From positions 1 through 32,648 of the forward strand of contig JADFZD010000005.1 of the NCBI GenBank assembly GCA_015232705.1: 32,648 nucleotides of DNA. Reading direction: 5' to 3'. Every line of letters starts with the position of its first letter. Position 1 is the stretch's first letter. The DNA is from Magnetococcales bacterium. Lineage in GTDB: Bacteria; Pseudomonadota; Magnetococcia; Magnetococcales; Magnetaquicoccaceae. Both the position numbers and the translations under genes were made by a program. The notes beneath the pieces were generated by a model, which was not told where the DNA came from, searched no databases, and saw nothing but the letters and a program-made list of their open reading frames with translations. Shown here piece after piece: positions 8,770 to 17,342 of the stretch.

Positions 8770-9895
8770 CGAATGACCATCTCCGGGTCCATTTGCGCGC
8801 CAGATGGGGAATCAACAGATTCATCGGCATACGCAGCCAGTGGGAACGGGTATAGAGCAACCAGGCGGCCACCCCGGTCAAGGGATCCAAAGCCTGTGCA
8901 TCCGGGTGTTTCGGCAGAATCACCCGTGGGATCAGATGGCGCCGCATGAAACGCGCATGCCATGGTGTCCTGGCGATCCCGGTCAGTTGTCGGCTTATGG
9001 TTTCCGGGATGGGTGTGGCGCACCAGCGGTTGCAGCTCCACAAGGCATGTTCGAGAGGTCGGCTCAGGTTCAATTTTTGGGCCCGTGCAAGCAGCTCATG
9101 CCAGAAATCGGGCTGTTCCCCGAAATGACGCAGCAGGCTATCCAGATCGAAAAGATCCCGGAGTCCCATGCGTTCAAAAGCGCCGTCGTAAAACAGGTGT
9201 ACTGTCGCATGCAGCACCATGTCCGCAGGTGCGAGAGTCCAGACCCCTGGATGGCCTGGCACCTCCCGGACGTTTTCGATCAAGGGTGCCGAATCGGTCA
9301 CCAGTCGTCCGGTACGCGGCAGAATGGCGTGATGCAGATCCAGTTCGCTCAGGCGTTCGCGATGTCGCATGGGCGGGAGTTCGTGCATCCATTCGCGGTA
9401 GTAGCGTTGGTCGTAGTCATCCGGCAGTGCGCTGATCCAGCCCCATGCTTTCAGTGCCTCTTCGGCCATATTCAGGTCCGGGTACGGGAGCAGCAGATCC
9501 ACGTCACCGGTCAGGCGGCCCTGGGCAAACGGCATCTCCAGCATATGGTAGGCTGCCCCTTTGAGCAGGATCACCGGCAATCCCGTGCCGAAAAAGGCGC
9601 GTTGGATGCGTCCCACCTCCCAGCGGATGGAGCGTTCCCGATCCAGTGCGATCATGCGTGCCCCCTCGAAGATCGATTGGATGCGTGTGGGCAGGGGTGA
9701 CAGGCATGCGGCTTGTTCCAGACGTTTTTCGAGGGTTGCCAGGATGGCGTTGGTGCGTGCCAGGCGCAGCACCACCTCCTGGCGTGCGGGGGGCATGGTC
9801 GGGAAGGTGTGCGGGGAGAGCCAGGCGGTCAGGAGCCATTGGGCTGGGGTATCGGGCATGCCGGATCCAAGCGTGTGAAACGCGCGAAGGGGCAA
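8744..9895 (-). CDS. Nucleotidyltransferase family protein (NTP_transf_5-like)
   Basis: 'GLPVILLKGAAYHMLEMPFAQGRLTGDVDLLLPYPDLNMAEEAL'; overlaps the start of the asparagine synthase ORF by 26 nt. Confidence 0.8.
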   Translation of the reverse strand: MPLRAFHTLGSGMPDTPAQWLLTAWLSPHTFPTMPPARQEVVLRLARTNAILATLEKRLEQAACLSPLPTRIQSIFEGARMIALDRERSIRWEVGRIQRAFFGTGLPVILLKGAAYHMLEMPFAQGRLTGDVDLLLPYPDLNMAEEALKAWGWISALPDDYDQRYYREWMHELPPMRHRERLSELDLHHAILPRTGRLVTDSAPLIENVREVPGHPGVWTLAPADMVLHATVHLFYDGAFERMGLRDLFDLDSLLRHFGEQPDFWHELLARAQKLNLSRPLEHALWSCNRWCATPIPETISRQLTGIARTPWHARFMRRHLIPRVILPKHPDAQALDPLTGVAAWLLYTRSHWLRMPMNLLIPHLARKWTRRWSFDVWHRRTV

Positions 9896-9918
9896 GTTGC
9901 CATCGCGCGTTTAGGTGA

Positions 9919-9976
9919 TGGGGTCCAGAGGCCCATGGCCCCTGGTGGGGTGCAGGGCAAAGCCCTGAGGTTTTGT
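9919..9976 (-). repeat. Double-hairpin repeat copy c
   Basis: Reverse complement reads CAGGGCtttGCCCTGCACCCCACCAGGGGCCatgGGCCTCTGGACCCC. Confidence 0.8.
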
Positions 9977-9987
9977 ATTTTTCGTCA

Positions 9988-10229
9988 TTAACCGCACCCA
10001 TCACGGGATACGTCGTTTTCCAACAGGCCGCGTGCAAGATGTGGGAGTCGTTTCCAAAAAACGGAAACGACTCCCACGAAGGCGGCGCGCCGCGCATTTT
10101 TCGCAAAAGACGCGAAAAATGCTTCTTTTGAAGAGCGCGGTAAAGTCAAAACCCTGGGAGATGAATTTCCCAGACCCTCTCTTTTTCTCACCACTAAAAA
10201 CGACACATTCCAAGCTGGGTGCGGTTTAA
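9988..10229 (+). repeat. MITE-like family 3, copy 2
   Basis: Long near-identity to 1631-1880; internal perfect 15-bp hairpin GTGGGAGTCGTTTCC-aaaaaac-GGAAACGACTCCCAC at 10041-10077. Confidence 0.88.
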
Positions 10230-10325
10230 GAACGCGACAAAAAACAATCAAACACGGAAAAAAAAGGAGATCTCAAAAAATACAAGAGAAGTCAAAGTCA
10301 AAAGCTCACAGGAAAAATCATACAG

Positions 10326-10381
10326 CCCGGGGGCGCTGTCTCCGAACCTCCGCCGGGGGAGATAATCTCACCCGGACCCCC
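10326..10381 (+). repeat. Double-hairpin repeat copy d (degenerate)
   Basis: CGGGGGCgctGTCTCCGAACCTCCGCCGGGGGAGAtaaTCTCACCCGGACCCC. Confidence 0.7.
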
Positions 10382-10409
10382 ATGAAACTTTGTCAATCCC
10401 CTCTGCCGA

Positions 10410-11084
10410 ATGCTACCATTCCCCACCATGAACGAACCCGACGCCACGCCATCAACCGCTGCTCCCACCTCTCCGCCCGGCTCGCTGGCCGGACACCCGG
10501 CACTATTCCTCGTCGGCGCCGTGTCACGCCATCAATTTCCACCCGACGACCTGCCGGAAATCGCCTTCGCAGGGCGCTCGAACGTTGGCAAATCCTCCCT
10601 CTTGAACCGTTTGCTCAACCGCCGCAATCTGGCGCGGGTCAGTCGTACCCCAGGCCGCACCCGGGAGATCAACTTCTTCTCCATCCGCGACCAGGCACGC
10701 TTCGTCGATCTCCCAGGCTACGGCTTCGCCGCCGTGGGACGCCAACAACGACTGGTCTGGGATCGGATCGCCGAATCCTATTTCAACGAACGCCGTTGCC
10801 TGCGCGGCGTGATCCTGCTCATCGACCTGCGCCGGGGCCTGCTGGACTCCGACCTGGAATTGATCGCCTACCTGGAAACACGTGGCATCGGATTCTTACC
10901 CGTGGCCACCAAAATCGATAAACTCAATGCCAATCCACGCCGCCAGGCACTCCTCGTTCTAGAAAAAGAACTTAAACAACAAACAAAACTGGCCATGTCC
11001 CCTCCCCTGGCCGTCTCCTCCCTCGACAGCAGCGGCATCCCCACCCTCTGGGAACAGCTGGAAAAAATCCTGAGCACAGGCTAG
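10410..11084 (+). CDS. engB: Ribosome biogenesis GTP-binding protein YihA/EngB (likely start at Met 10428)
   Basis: 'EIAFAGRSNVGKSSLLNRL', 'RTPGRTREINFF', 'FVDLPGYGFAAV', 'VATKIDKL'. Confidence 0.95.
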   Translation: MLPFPTMNEPDATPSTAAPTSPPGSLAGHPALFLVGAVSRHQFPPDDLPEIAFAGRSNVGKSSLLNRLLNRRNLARVSRTPGRTREINFFSIRDQARFVDLPGYGFAAVGRQQRLVWDRIAESYFNERRCLRGVILLIDLRRGLLDSDLELIAYLETRGIGFLPVATKIDKLNANPRRQALLVLEKELKQQTKLAMSPPLAVSSLDSSGIPTLWEQLEKILSTG

Positions 11085-11086
11085 TG

Positions 11087-11222
11087 CGTGTTGACATATG
11101 AAGGCAGCGAGCCTTCAGACAAGGCGCGACGACCCGAGCAGCGCAGCATACACGGTCGTATGTGAGCAACGAAGGGGCGTCGCAACGCCGTATCAAGGCA
11201 GCTGACACACTATGTCAACACG
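11087..11222 (+). repeat. MITE-like family 1, copy 1
   Basis: 12-bp perfect TIR CGTGTTGACATA ... TATGTCAACACG; interior GGCAGCGAGCCTTCnGACAAGGCGCGACGACCCGAGCAGCGCAGCATACA. Confidence 0.85.
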
Positions 11223-11320
11223 CCCTAAAGTCAAAATCAAGACCCTGGGAGATGAATCTCCCAGACACTCTTTTTTTTTCACCAGTAAAAGCGACACATT
11301 CCAAGCTGGGTGCGGTTTAA
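11223..11320 (+). repeat. MITE-like family 3, right-half fragment
   Basis: 'AAAGTCAAAATCAAGACCCTGGGAGATGAATCTCCCAGAC...CGACACATTCCAAGCTGGGTGCGGTTTAA' matches the right half of copy 2; left half absent. Confidence 0.8.
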
Positions 11321-11334
11321 TTAGTGCGCCAACG

Positions 11335-11433
11335 GCCTTGATACAGCGTTGCGACACCCCTTTGCTGCTCACATTCGGACATGCATGCCGCACAACTCTC
11401 GTCGCGTCTTGTCTGAAAACGCACTGCCTTCAT
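11335..11433 (-). repeat. MITE-like family 1, degenerate inverted copy 3
   Basis: GCCTTGATACAGCGTTGCGACACCCCTTTGCTGCTCACAT...GTCGCGTCTTGTCTGAA...GCACTGCCTTCAT matches the reverse complement of copy 1. Confidence 0.7.
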
Positions 11434-11436
11434 CCT

Positions 11437-11593
11437 GGATCTGCCAGTTGCAAAGGATGGCATGAACGAACTTATTGGTTCCCTTGGTGAATTGCAGGAA
11501 ACCGCAGTTACCTTGTCCGTCATGAGGCTTTCTTGCTATTTTCCATATGGATCAAAATGTTGTCTCATGTGAGCCATCGCAACTGCCGGATCC
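11437..11593 (+). repeat. MITE-like family 2, copy B
   Basis: GGATCTGCCAGTTGC ... CGCAACTGCCGGATCC; interior resembles copy C. Confidence 0.75.
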
Positions 11594-11665
11594 AGATTCA
11601 AATGTCAACACGCCCTGACTCTCAGGGAGAGCTTCCCCCTCACCTGCCAATCGCAGACCTCCCGG

Positions 11666-12787
11666 TCAACCCACACCTAAATCCGCAACCCCATACAGCC
11701 TGTCCAGAATCGCCACGACTCGCTCACCCGTGCGGCCATCCCACAATTCAGGAATTGCTCCCTTTTTCCACGCCCCGGCAAAAAGTCGATCCAAGGCCGG
11801 ACGGATCGCCCCAGGATCGGTGCCCAACAACTCGTTGGTGCCCACGGTCACGGTCTCTGGACGCTCGGTGGAGTCGCGCAAGGTAAGACATGGCACCCCC
11901 ATCACCGTGGTCTCCTCGGTGATCCCCCCGGAATCGGTGATCACCGCCTTGGCGTGACGGGCCAGATGGTTGAACTCCAGGTAGGGTTGTGGCTCCACCA
12001 GAACGAAATTCCCAGGAAGCCCGGACAGCCCCTGCAACGTCCGGCTGGTGCGCGGATGAACCGGAAAGATCACCGGCAAACCCCGCGACGCCGCACCTAT
12101 GGCCTCAAGCAGGGCGGACAAAGAGGCCGCGCCATCGACATTGGCCGGTCGATGCAGGGTCAACAACAGATAGCCTCCAGGCTCCAAAGCGTGCTCGGAC
12201 CAGAAAGCGGGCGGACGCAGACGCGCCAGATTGGCCAGCAGGGTATCGATCATGGTGTTGCCGACAAAGAAAATTCTTTCATCGGTCACGCCCAGGCAAC
12301 GCAAATTCTCGTTGGCTCTCTCGCTGGTGGTGAAAAAATGGTTGGTGATGGCATCCGTGACCATGCGGTTGATCTCCTCGGGCATGCTCCAATCCCCGGA
12401 ACGGATGCCCCCCTCCACATGCGCCACCGGAATGCAGAGCTTCTGGGCAGCAATCGCACAAGCCATGGTGGAGGTGACATCCCCCACCACCACGCACAAA
12501 ACGCTCGGCTGCTCCAGCAAAAGCCGCTCATACCGGGTCATGATCGCCCCGGTCTGCTCGGCCTGGGTGCCGGAACCCACCTCCAGATTGACATCCGGGG
12601 CCGGAATGTCGAGTTGGGTGAAAAACTCCCCGGACATGCGCGCATCGTAATGCTGGCCGGTATGCACCAGCCGGTGACGCCAACGCCGCTCACCGGGCGG
12701 GCGGTTGAGCAGGGCATGCAGGATCGACGCAATCTTCATGAAATTGGGTCGCGCGCCGGCAATGATGTCGATCAGCGGCAGGGACAT
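11666..12787 (-). CDS. wecB: UDP-N-acetylglucosamine 2-epimerase (non-hydrolysing); start set at 12787 because the longer ORF start (12889) lies inside a repeat
   Basis: 'MSLPLIDIIAGARPNFMKIASILHAL', 'HTGQHYDARMSGEFFTQLDIPAPDVNL', 'VVGDVTSTMACAIAA', 'HVEGGIRSGDWSMPEEINR'. Confidence 0.93.
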   Translation of the reverse strand: MSLPLIDIIAGARPNFMKIASILHALLNRPPGERRWRHRLVHTGQHYDARMSGEFFTQLDIPAPDVNLEVGSGTQAEQTGAIMTRYERLLLEQPSVLCVVVGDVTSTMACAIAAQKLCIPVAHVEGGIRSGDWSMPEEINRMVTDAITNHFFTTSERANENLRCLGVTDERIFFVGNTMIDTLLANLARLRPPAFWSEHALEPGGYLLLTLHRPANVDGAASLSALLEAIGAASRGLPVIFPVHPRTSRTLQGLSGLPGNFVLVEPQPYLEFNHLARHAKAVITDSGGITEETTVMGVPCLTLRDSTERPETVTVGTNELLGTDPGAIRPALDRLFAGAWKKGAIPELWDGRTGERVVAILDRLYGVADLGVG

Positions 12788-12822
12788 GACAGGGATCCCG
12801 GTTCGTGGTCCATCTATGAGGA

Positions 12823-12961
12823 CGTGTTGACACAGAAAGGCAGCGAGCCTTCCGACAAGGCGCGACGACCCGAGCAGCGCAGCATACAAGGGAGTATGTG
12901 AGCAGCTTTAGGCGTCGCAACGCCGTATCAAGGCCGCCGCTGACGCACGGCTGTCAACACG
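12823..12961 (+). repeat. MITE-like family 1, copy 2
   Basis: 10-bp TIR CGTGTTGACA ... TGTCAACACG; same interior as copy 1; upstream of wecB. Confidence 0.85.
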
Positions 12962-12996
12962 ACCCAAAGGCTGTTTGGCCATGGCCAAACAGCCTG

Positions 12997-15222
12997 TCAC
13001 TCCTTGGTCGGTGCGCTCACCTGGGAAAAGTCGATCCCGCCCGGCTCAAACCGCTTGAGCGCTTCCAACGGTCCACGCAGCGTCCAGGGCTGGGTCAGAC
13101 CCTGATAGCGTTCGACATCGAGCGCCACCGCCCGCAAGGCGGTCGTCACATCCACGCTCAAATTGGCATCGACCTGACGCTTGACGCAGTCCACCTCCCC
13201 GGACCCGCTTACCAGCAGATCCGGACCACTGGCCTTCAACTCGGAGATGCGCGATCTGCCTTCACGCAACTGCGCGGTCGCCGTCAAACGGGCAAACGTG
13301 GTCTCCTCCGCACCAGAGAGCGGCGCACGCTGCCGGGTGAACTGCGCATGCGCCTGACGCACCTTGCCAACCAGATCCATGCCACTCACCACCCCATCCG
13401 CCATATCCAGGCGGATCTCGCCATCCAAGGCACGCCACAAAGCCAGCCGCTCGTGACCACGGGTGGTCAGACGCGCCTGCCACCCCCCCTTGCCATCCAC
13501 ACCGCTCCAGCCCAATCCATACTTCAACAATGACCCGATACGTACCCCTTCGGCATCCTGCTCCAGACGCAGCACCGGCTCCGGGCCGTTTTGATCCACC
13601 TCGATCCAGCCGCGCGTCCGTCCTTCGTGGAGACCGAAGGTCAACGGATCGACGCGCATCACCCCATCCTGTGTGGCAACCACCAGATCCAGATCGGTCA
13701 GCTCCCCCTTGGGGGTGATCAACCGTCCTGCCTGAAAAGTCCCGGCCACCCGCCAATCGCGACCCGGCAGATGGAGGGTACTCTCCCCCTCCCCTTCACT
13801 CTTGACGCCTCCTGACAGCAGGGGGACGAATCGGGTCAGATCCAGGCTGTCCACCCGCCCATCAAACCTGAGCCGCGATTCGGGCACCGACCACTCGGCA
13901 GAGCCGCTCAGATGGGTATCGTCCACGCCCAGGGAGAGCTGCGAGATGCTCCAGGTGCCACTCTTGTGCGAAAACGCCACCTCGGCTTCGGCCCCGGCAC
14001 ACACCTTGCCATCCGCGGGGGCAGGTATCGTCCGTCCCAGGGCGATCAGCAACGCCCGAAAATCAAAGCGTCGCGCCTCCAGGCTCCCCTCCAGAAGCAA
14101 CGGCTGCCCCCCTGCGCGCAGCTCGCCGATGACCTTCAAGCCCGCCGGACCCTCGATCTCCAGGTTGTCCATCGCCAGAACGCGACGCCATGGATCGGCG
14201 CTTATGTCGGAGCGGATCACCGCCCGCACCCCTGCCGGAGGCAGGGCATTGGCCTTGAGCAGCAGGTTCACGCGCGACTGAAGCGCCGCCAGACGCCCAG
14301 AATTCAGATCCATCTCCAGCCCACCCTGGAATCCCAAGGTCAGCTCACGCATCCACTCGGCATCCGACCAGAGATTGGCGTTGAGTTCCAATCGCGACCA
14401 AGCCGCCTGACGGGCATGGGTGTCGAGGATCAGTTCGGCCTGGAGTCCGGCCTTGACCTCCTTGATGAGACCTTGGGCCACAGCGGAAGTAAGCTGGATC
14501 GTCAACCCCTCGAAGCGGATCTGGCCCTGATCGAGGGGGCGCAGCTGGGTTTTCATCTCCAGGCGACCTTGAGCCCCGTGAGCGGCTTCCAGGAAACGAA
14601 GCGTGCTGCCCACCGTCACCGGACGGCCCGGATGGATTGGACCGGTGGTGAAATCCCATGGTTCGATCTTGAAATCCAGGCCGGCTTGTCGGTCATGCAC
14701 GAACAGTGAGGCTTTGCCAATTTCGATACCGCCGTTGGAGATTCCCAAAAGTCGGTTCAACAGCGTTGCGGGATTGACGGGGGTGTCCGCACGCCCGGCG
14801 TCGTCTCTCTGGCCTGGATGCGCCAGGAGGCTCGACCAGTTGGCGCGCCCATCCTCGCGAGTGACCAGACGCAATCGCAATCCGCTCAATTCCGCGCGAT
14901 TCATCTCGACACGCCCGGAGAGCAGAGGCACGAATTTCACCCCCATTACCAGGGTACGCGCCTCGGCCAAGGGCTCGACGCCGAAGTCGGGATCCTCTTC
15001 CAGGGATAAATCCCGCAGGATCAACTCCAGACTCGGGAAAAAGGCCAATCCGACATCGCCTCGTATGGTCAGCGTCCGACCGGTCGCGCTCTTGACAAGC
15101 GCACCAATCGGCGCCCGGAACTGATTGGGGTGAACCAGCAGCGGCACGGCAACCAGCAGAATCACCATCAGCGCCGTCAGACCTGCCGTTACTTGCAAAG
15201 CACGTTTCAGGGTTGGATTCAT
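12997..15222 (-). CDS. AsmA family protein
   Basis: 741 aa; N-term TM, 'LTIRGDVGLAFFPSLELILRDLSLEEDPDFG', late 'LDGEIRLDMADGVVSGMDLVGKVRQA' typical of AsmA. Confidence 0.9.
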   Translation of the reverse strand: MNPTLKRALQVTAGLTALMVILLVAVPLLVHPNQFRAPIGALVKSATGRTLTIRGDVGLAFFPSLELILRDLSLEEDPDFGVEPLAEARTLVMGVKFVPLLSGRVEMNRAELSGLRLRLVTREDGRANWSSLLAHPGQRDDAGRADTPVNPATLLNRLLGISNGGIEIGKASLFVHDRQAGLDFKIEPWDFTTGPIHPGRPVTVGSTLRFLEAAHGAQGRLEMKTQLRPLDQGQIRFEGLTIQLTSAVAQGLIKEVKAGLQAELILDTHARQAAWSRLELNANLWSDAEWMRELTLGFQGGLEMDLNSGRLAALQSRVNLLLKANALPPAGVRAVIRSDISADPWRRVLAMDNLEIEGPAGLKVIGELRAGGQPLLLEGSLEARRFDFRALLIALGRTIPAPADGKVCAGAEAEVAFSHKSGTWSISQLSLGVDDTHLSGSAEWSVPESRLRFDGRVDSLDLTRFVPLLSGGVKSEGEGESTLHLPGRDWRVAGTFQAGRLITPKGELTDLDLVVATQDGVMRVDPLTFGLHEGRTRGWIEVDQNGPEPVLRLEQDAEGVRIGSLLKYGLGWSGVDGKGGWQARLTTRGHERLALWRALDGEIRLDMADGVVSGMDLVGKVRQAHAQFTRQRAPLSGAEETTFARLTATAQLREGRSRISELKASGPDLLVSGSGEVDCVKRQVDANLSVDVTTALRAVALDVERYQGLTQPWTLRGPLEALKRFEPGGIDFSQVSAPTKE

Positions 15223-15269
15223 GCCCGTTTCCCCTCAAGCCAGCTCTCGCCCCGGCAACCGGGTGGGAG

Positions 15270-15578
15270 CTACATGATCCGCAGGCGCTTCACCGGTTCG
15301 CCGTTCTGAAGATGCGCATCGAAAATCTCGGCGACATCCTTCGGCTTGACACCACCGTACCAGACACCCTCCGGATAGACCACCACGGTGGGACCCTTAT
15401 CGCAAGGACCCATGCAGAAGGTGCCCGTCACCATGATCTGTTCAAAAAGACCCCGATTTTCGATCTCGCCGGCAATCGCCTCGAACACCGATCCCGCCCC
15501 CGCGCCACCACACGAGCCACGTGGATGACCCGGCGGACGCTGATTCATACACACGAACAAATGATGCTTGAGTTTCAT
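15270..15578 (-). CDS. Thioredoxin-like [2Fe-2S] ferredoxin
   Basis: 'KHHLFVCMNQRPPGHPRGSCGGAGAGSVFEAI...VTGTFCMGPCDKGPTVVVYPEGVWYGGV'. Confidence 0.9.
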   Translation of the reverse strand: MKLKHHLFVCMNQRPPGHPRGSCGGAGAGSVFEAIAGEIENRGLFEQIMVTGTFCMGPCDKGPTVVVYPEGVWYGGVKPKDVAEIFDAHLQNGEPVKRLRIM

Positions 15579-16066
15579 GGCATCTTATTTCCTTTTGTCA
15601 AATCTATGTTGATGGGAATGCCCGTTCACGTCCCTTGCCTTTGGATCCGGTTCCACGGAAAAAAAACGGTTCATGTTCATTGGGGGTTGATTTTGGGTGC
15701 CAAATCCCTGAAAGTCAATCAAAAGAGATTTTGCCCAACCGCCCGGATCCACCTTTCGGCTCCCAGCGCGCCCGACGCTCCCAGAGCGAAAACAGACCTG
15801 CGTGGATTGGCACTTGCTGTTTGGGAAAATCATGATATGCTAATGTTCGTTTCGATGCACGAAAGATTCGAACACGGTAAATATAACTTCTTTTAATGGT
15901 TTCAATCCTATCTGTCGCGAATCGATCACGGGTTTCAACCCTAAACCCTTCGTGGCGATATTGATCCAACCGGTTCAATTGACTTCCGACTGGATCCGAA
16001 TGTACAAATCTTTAGTCTGCGAAATGTTTCGCCCCCTTTCATCAGCACGTTTGAGGAGATGCCATC

Positions 16067-16402
16067 ATGCCGAGTTTTGAACTGAACGGCCGCACCTATG
16101 AGACCGACGAGGACGGTTATCTGGCCAACCTGGCCGACTGGAGCCCGGATGTCGCCGGCTACCTCGCCAAGACCGAAGGCGTGGATATGTCCGAGTCCCA
16201 TTGGGAAGTGGTCAATTTCCTTCGCGAATACTATGATGAGTACAAGATCGCTCCGATGATCCGCATCCTCACCAAAGCCATCGGCAAAAAGCTTGGCAAG
16301 GAAAAGGGCAACACCAAGTATCTGTATGACCTCTATCCGGGCGGTCCCGCCAAGCAGGCCTGCAAAATCGCTGGACTCCCGAAGCCGACCGGCTGCGTGT
16401 AA
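16067..16402 (+). CDS. dsrC: DsrC sulfur carrier protein (TusE/DsrC/DsvC family) with both C-terminal cysteines
   Basis: 111 aa ending 'LYPGGPAKQACKIAGLPKPTGCV'. Confidence 0.95.
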   Translation: MPSFELNGRTYETDEDGYLANLADWSPDVAGYLAKTEGVDMSESHWEVVNFLREYYDEYKIAPMIRILTKAIGKKLGKEKGNTKYLYDLYPGGPAKQACKIAGLPKPTGCV

Positions 16403-16560
16403 TCCTGATCGGGCCACACCTCCGAAATCATCATTATCCGCCCGGAATGGTTGTTTCCCCAACCTCCGGACGGGGTCGAAATGGATGCCGATTCGGTTTT
16501 GAATCGGATCGGTATCCCATTTCCAAGCCTCATCCCTTTTCTTGACATGGGGAAAGCCGG

Positions 16561-17274
16561 ATGTTGACCTTCCTCGCCTATATCGTCCTGACCATTTTCG
16601 TTCTCGGTTTTCTAAGCCGGATTTTCGTCTACGCCCGCTCTCCCGCGCCGCTCAAAATCGCCACCACGCCCGCTCCCACCACTGTATCGGGTGTCGCCTG
16701 GCGACTCTTCACCGAGGTGGTCTTCTTCAACAGCCTCTTCAAGAGCGACAAGCTGGCCTGGGCTGGTGGTCTGGCCTTTCACGGGGCCATGGCCGTGGTG
16801 CTGATCCGGCATCTGCGCTATTTCTGCGATCCGCTTCCGGCCTTCGTCGCGCCGTTGCAGATCTTCGGCATCGTGGCCGGCATCGTCATGGCGGGAGCCC
16901 TGGCTTTTCTCCTGCTGCGCCGCCTGGTCTTCGAGCGTGTCAAATACATCTCCTCCAAGGCGGATTATCTCTTTCTGGTGCTGCTGCTCGCCATTGCCGG
17001 ATCCGGTCTGCTGATGGATTTCGCGTTGCGTCCCAGCATCGTAGACATCAAGAGCCATATGCTTTCCATGTGGCGTTCCGTGACCGGTCTGCCGCCCATC
17101 GGGTCTGCCGGTGATGTGATGTTCCTGTTGCATCTGTTGCTGGTCGGTCTGCTGCTTGTGGTTTTTCCCTTCAGCAAGCTGATGCATGCGGGTGGCATCT
17201 TTTTCAGCCCGACGCGCAATCAGGTGGACAATCCACGGGAAAAGAAACACGTCACTCCCTGGGCGAAATCGTGA
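16561..17274 (+). CDS. dsrM: DsrM-type membrane cytochrome b (NarI-like) subunit
   Basis: 237 aa, about five hydrophobic segments, His in TM2 and TM5 contexts ('LAFHGAMAVVLIRHLRYF', 'FLLHLLLVGLLLVVFPFSKLMH'), directly upstream of dsrK. Confidence 0.88.
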   Translation: MLTFLAYIVLTIFVLGFLSRIFVYARSPAPLKIATTPAPTTVSGVAWRLFTEVVFFNSLFKSDKLAWAGGLAFHGAMAVVLIRHLRYFCDPLPAFVAPLQIFGIVAGIVMAGALAFLLLRRLVFERVKYISSKADYLFLVLLLAIAGSGLLMDFALRPSIVDIKSHMLSMWRSVTGLPPIGSAGDVMFLLHLLLVGLLLVVFPFSKLMHAGGIFFSPTRNQVDNPREKKHVTPWAKS

Positions 17275-17342
17275 CACCGTTCGGGGTGGCAACAGCTCAT
17301 CGACATTCGAGATGATCGCAACCTTTTTTCAGGAGTTCTCGC

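Noticed and set aside
12788-12889. N-terminal extension of the wecB ORF (MYAALLGSSRLVGRLAAFLCQHVL...)
   Set aside because: Encoded largely by the family-1 repeat; the normal WecB start is at 12787.
11954-12901. 315-aa plus-strand ORF
   Set aside because: Shadow of wecB.
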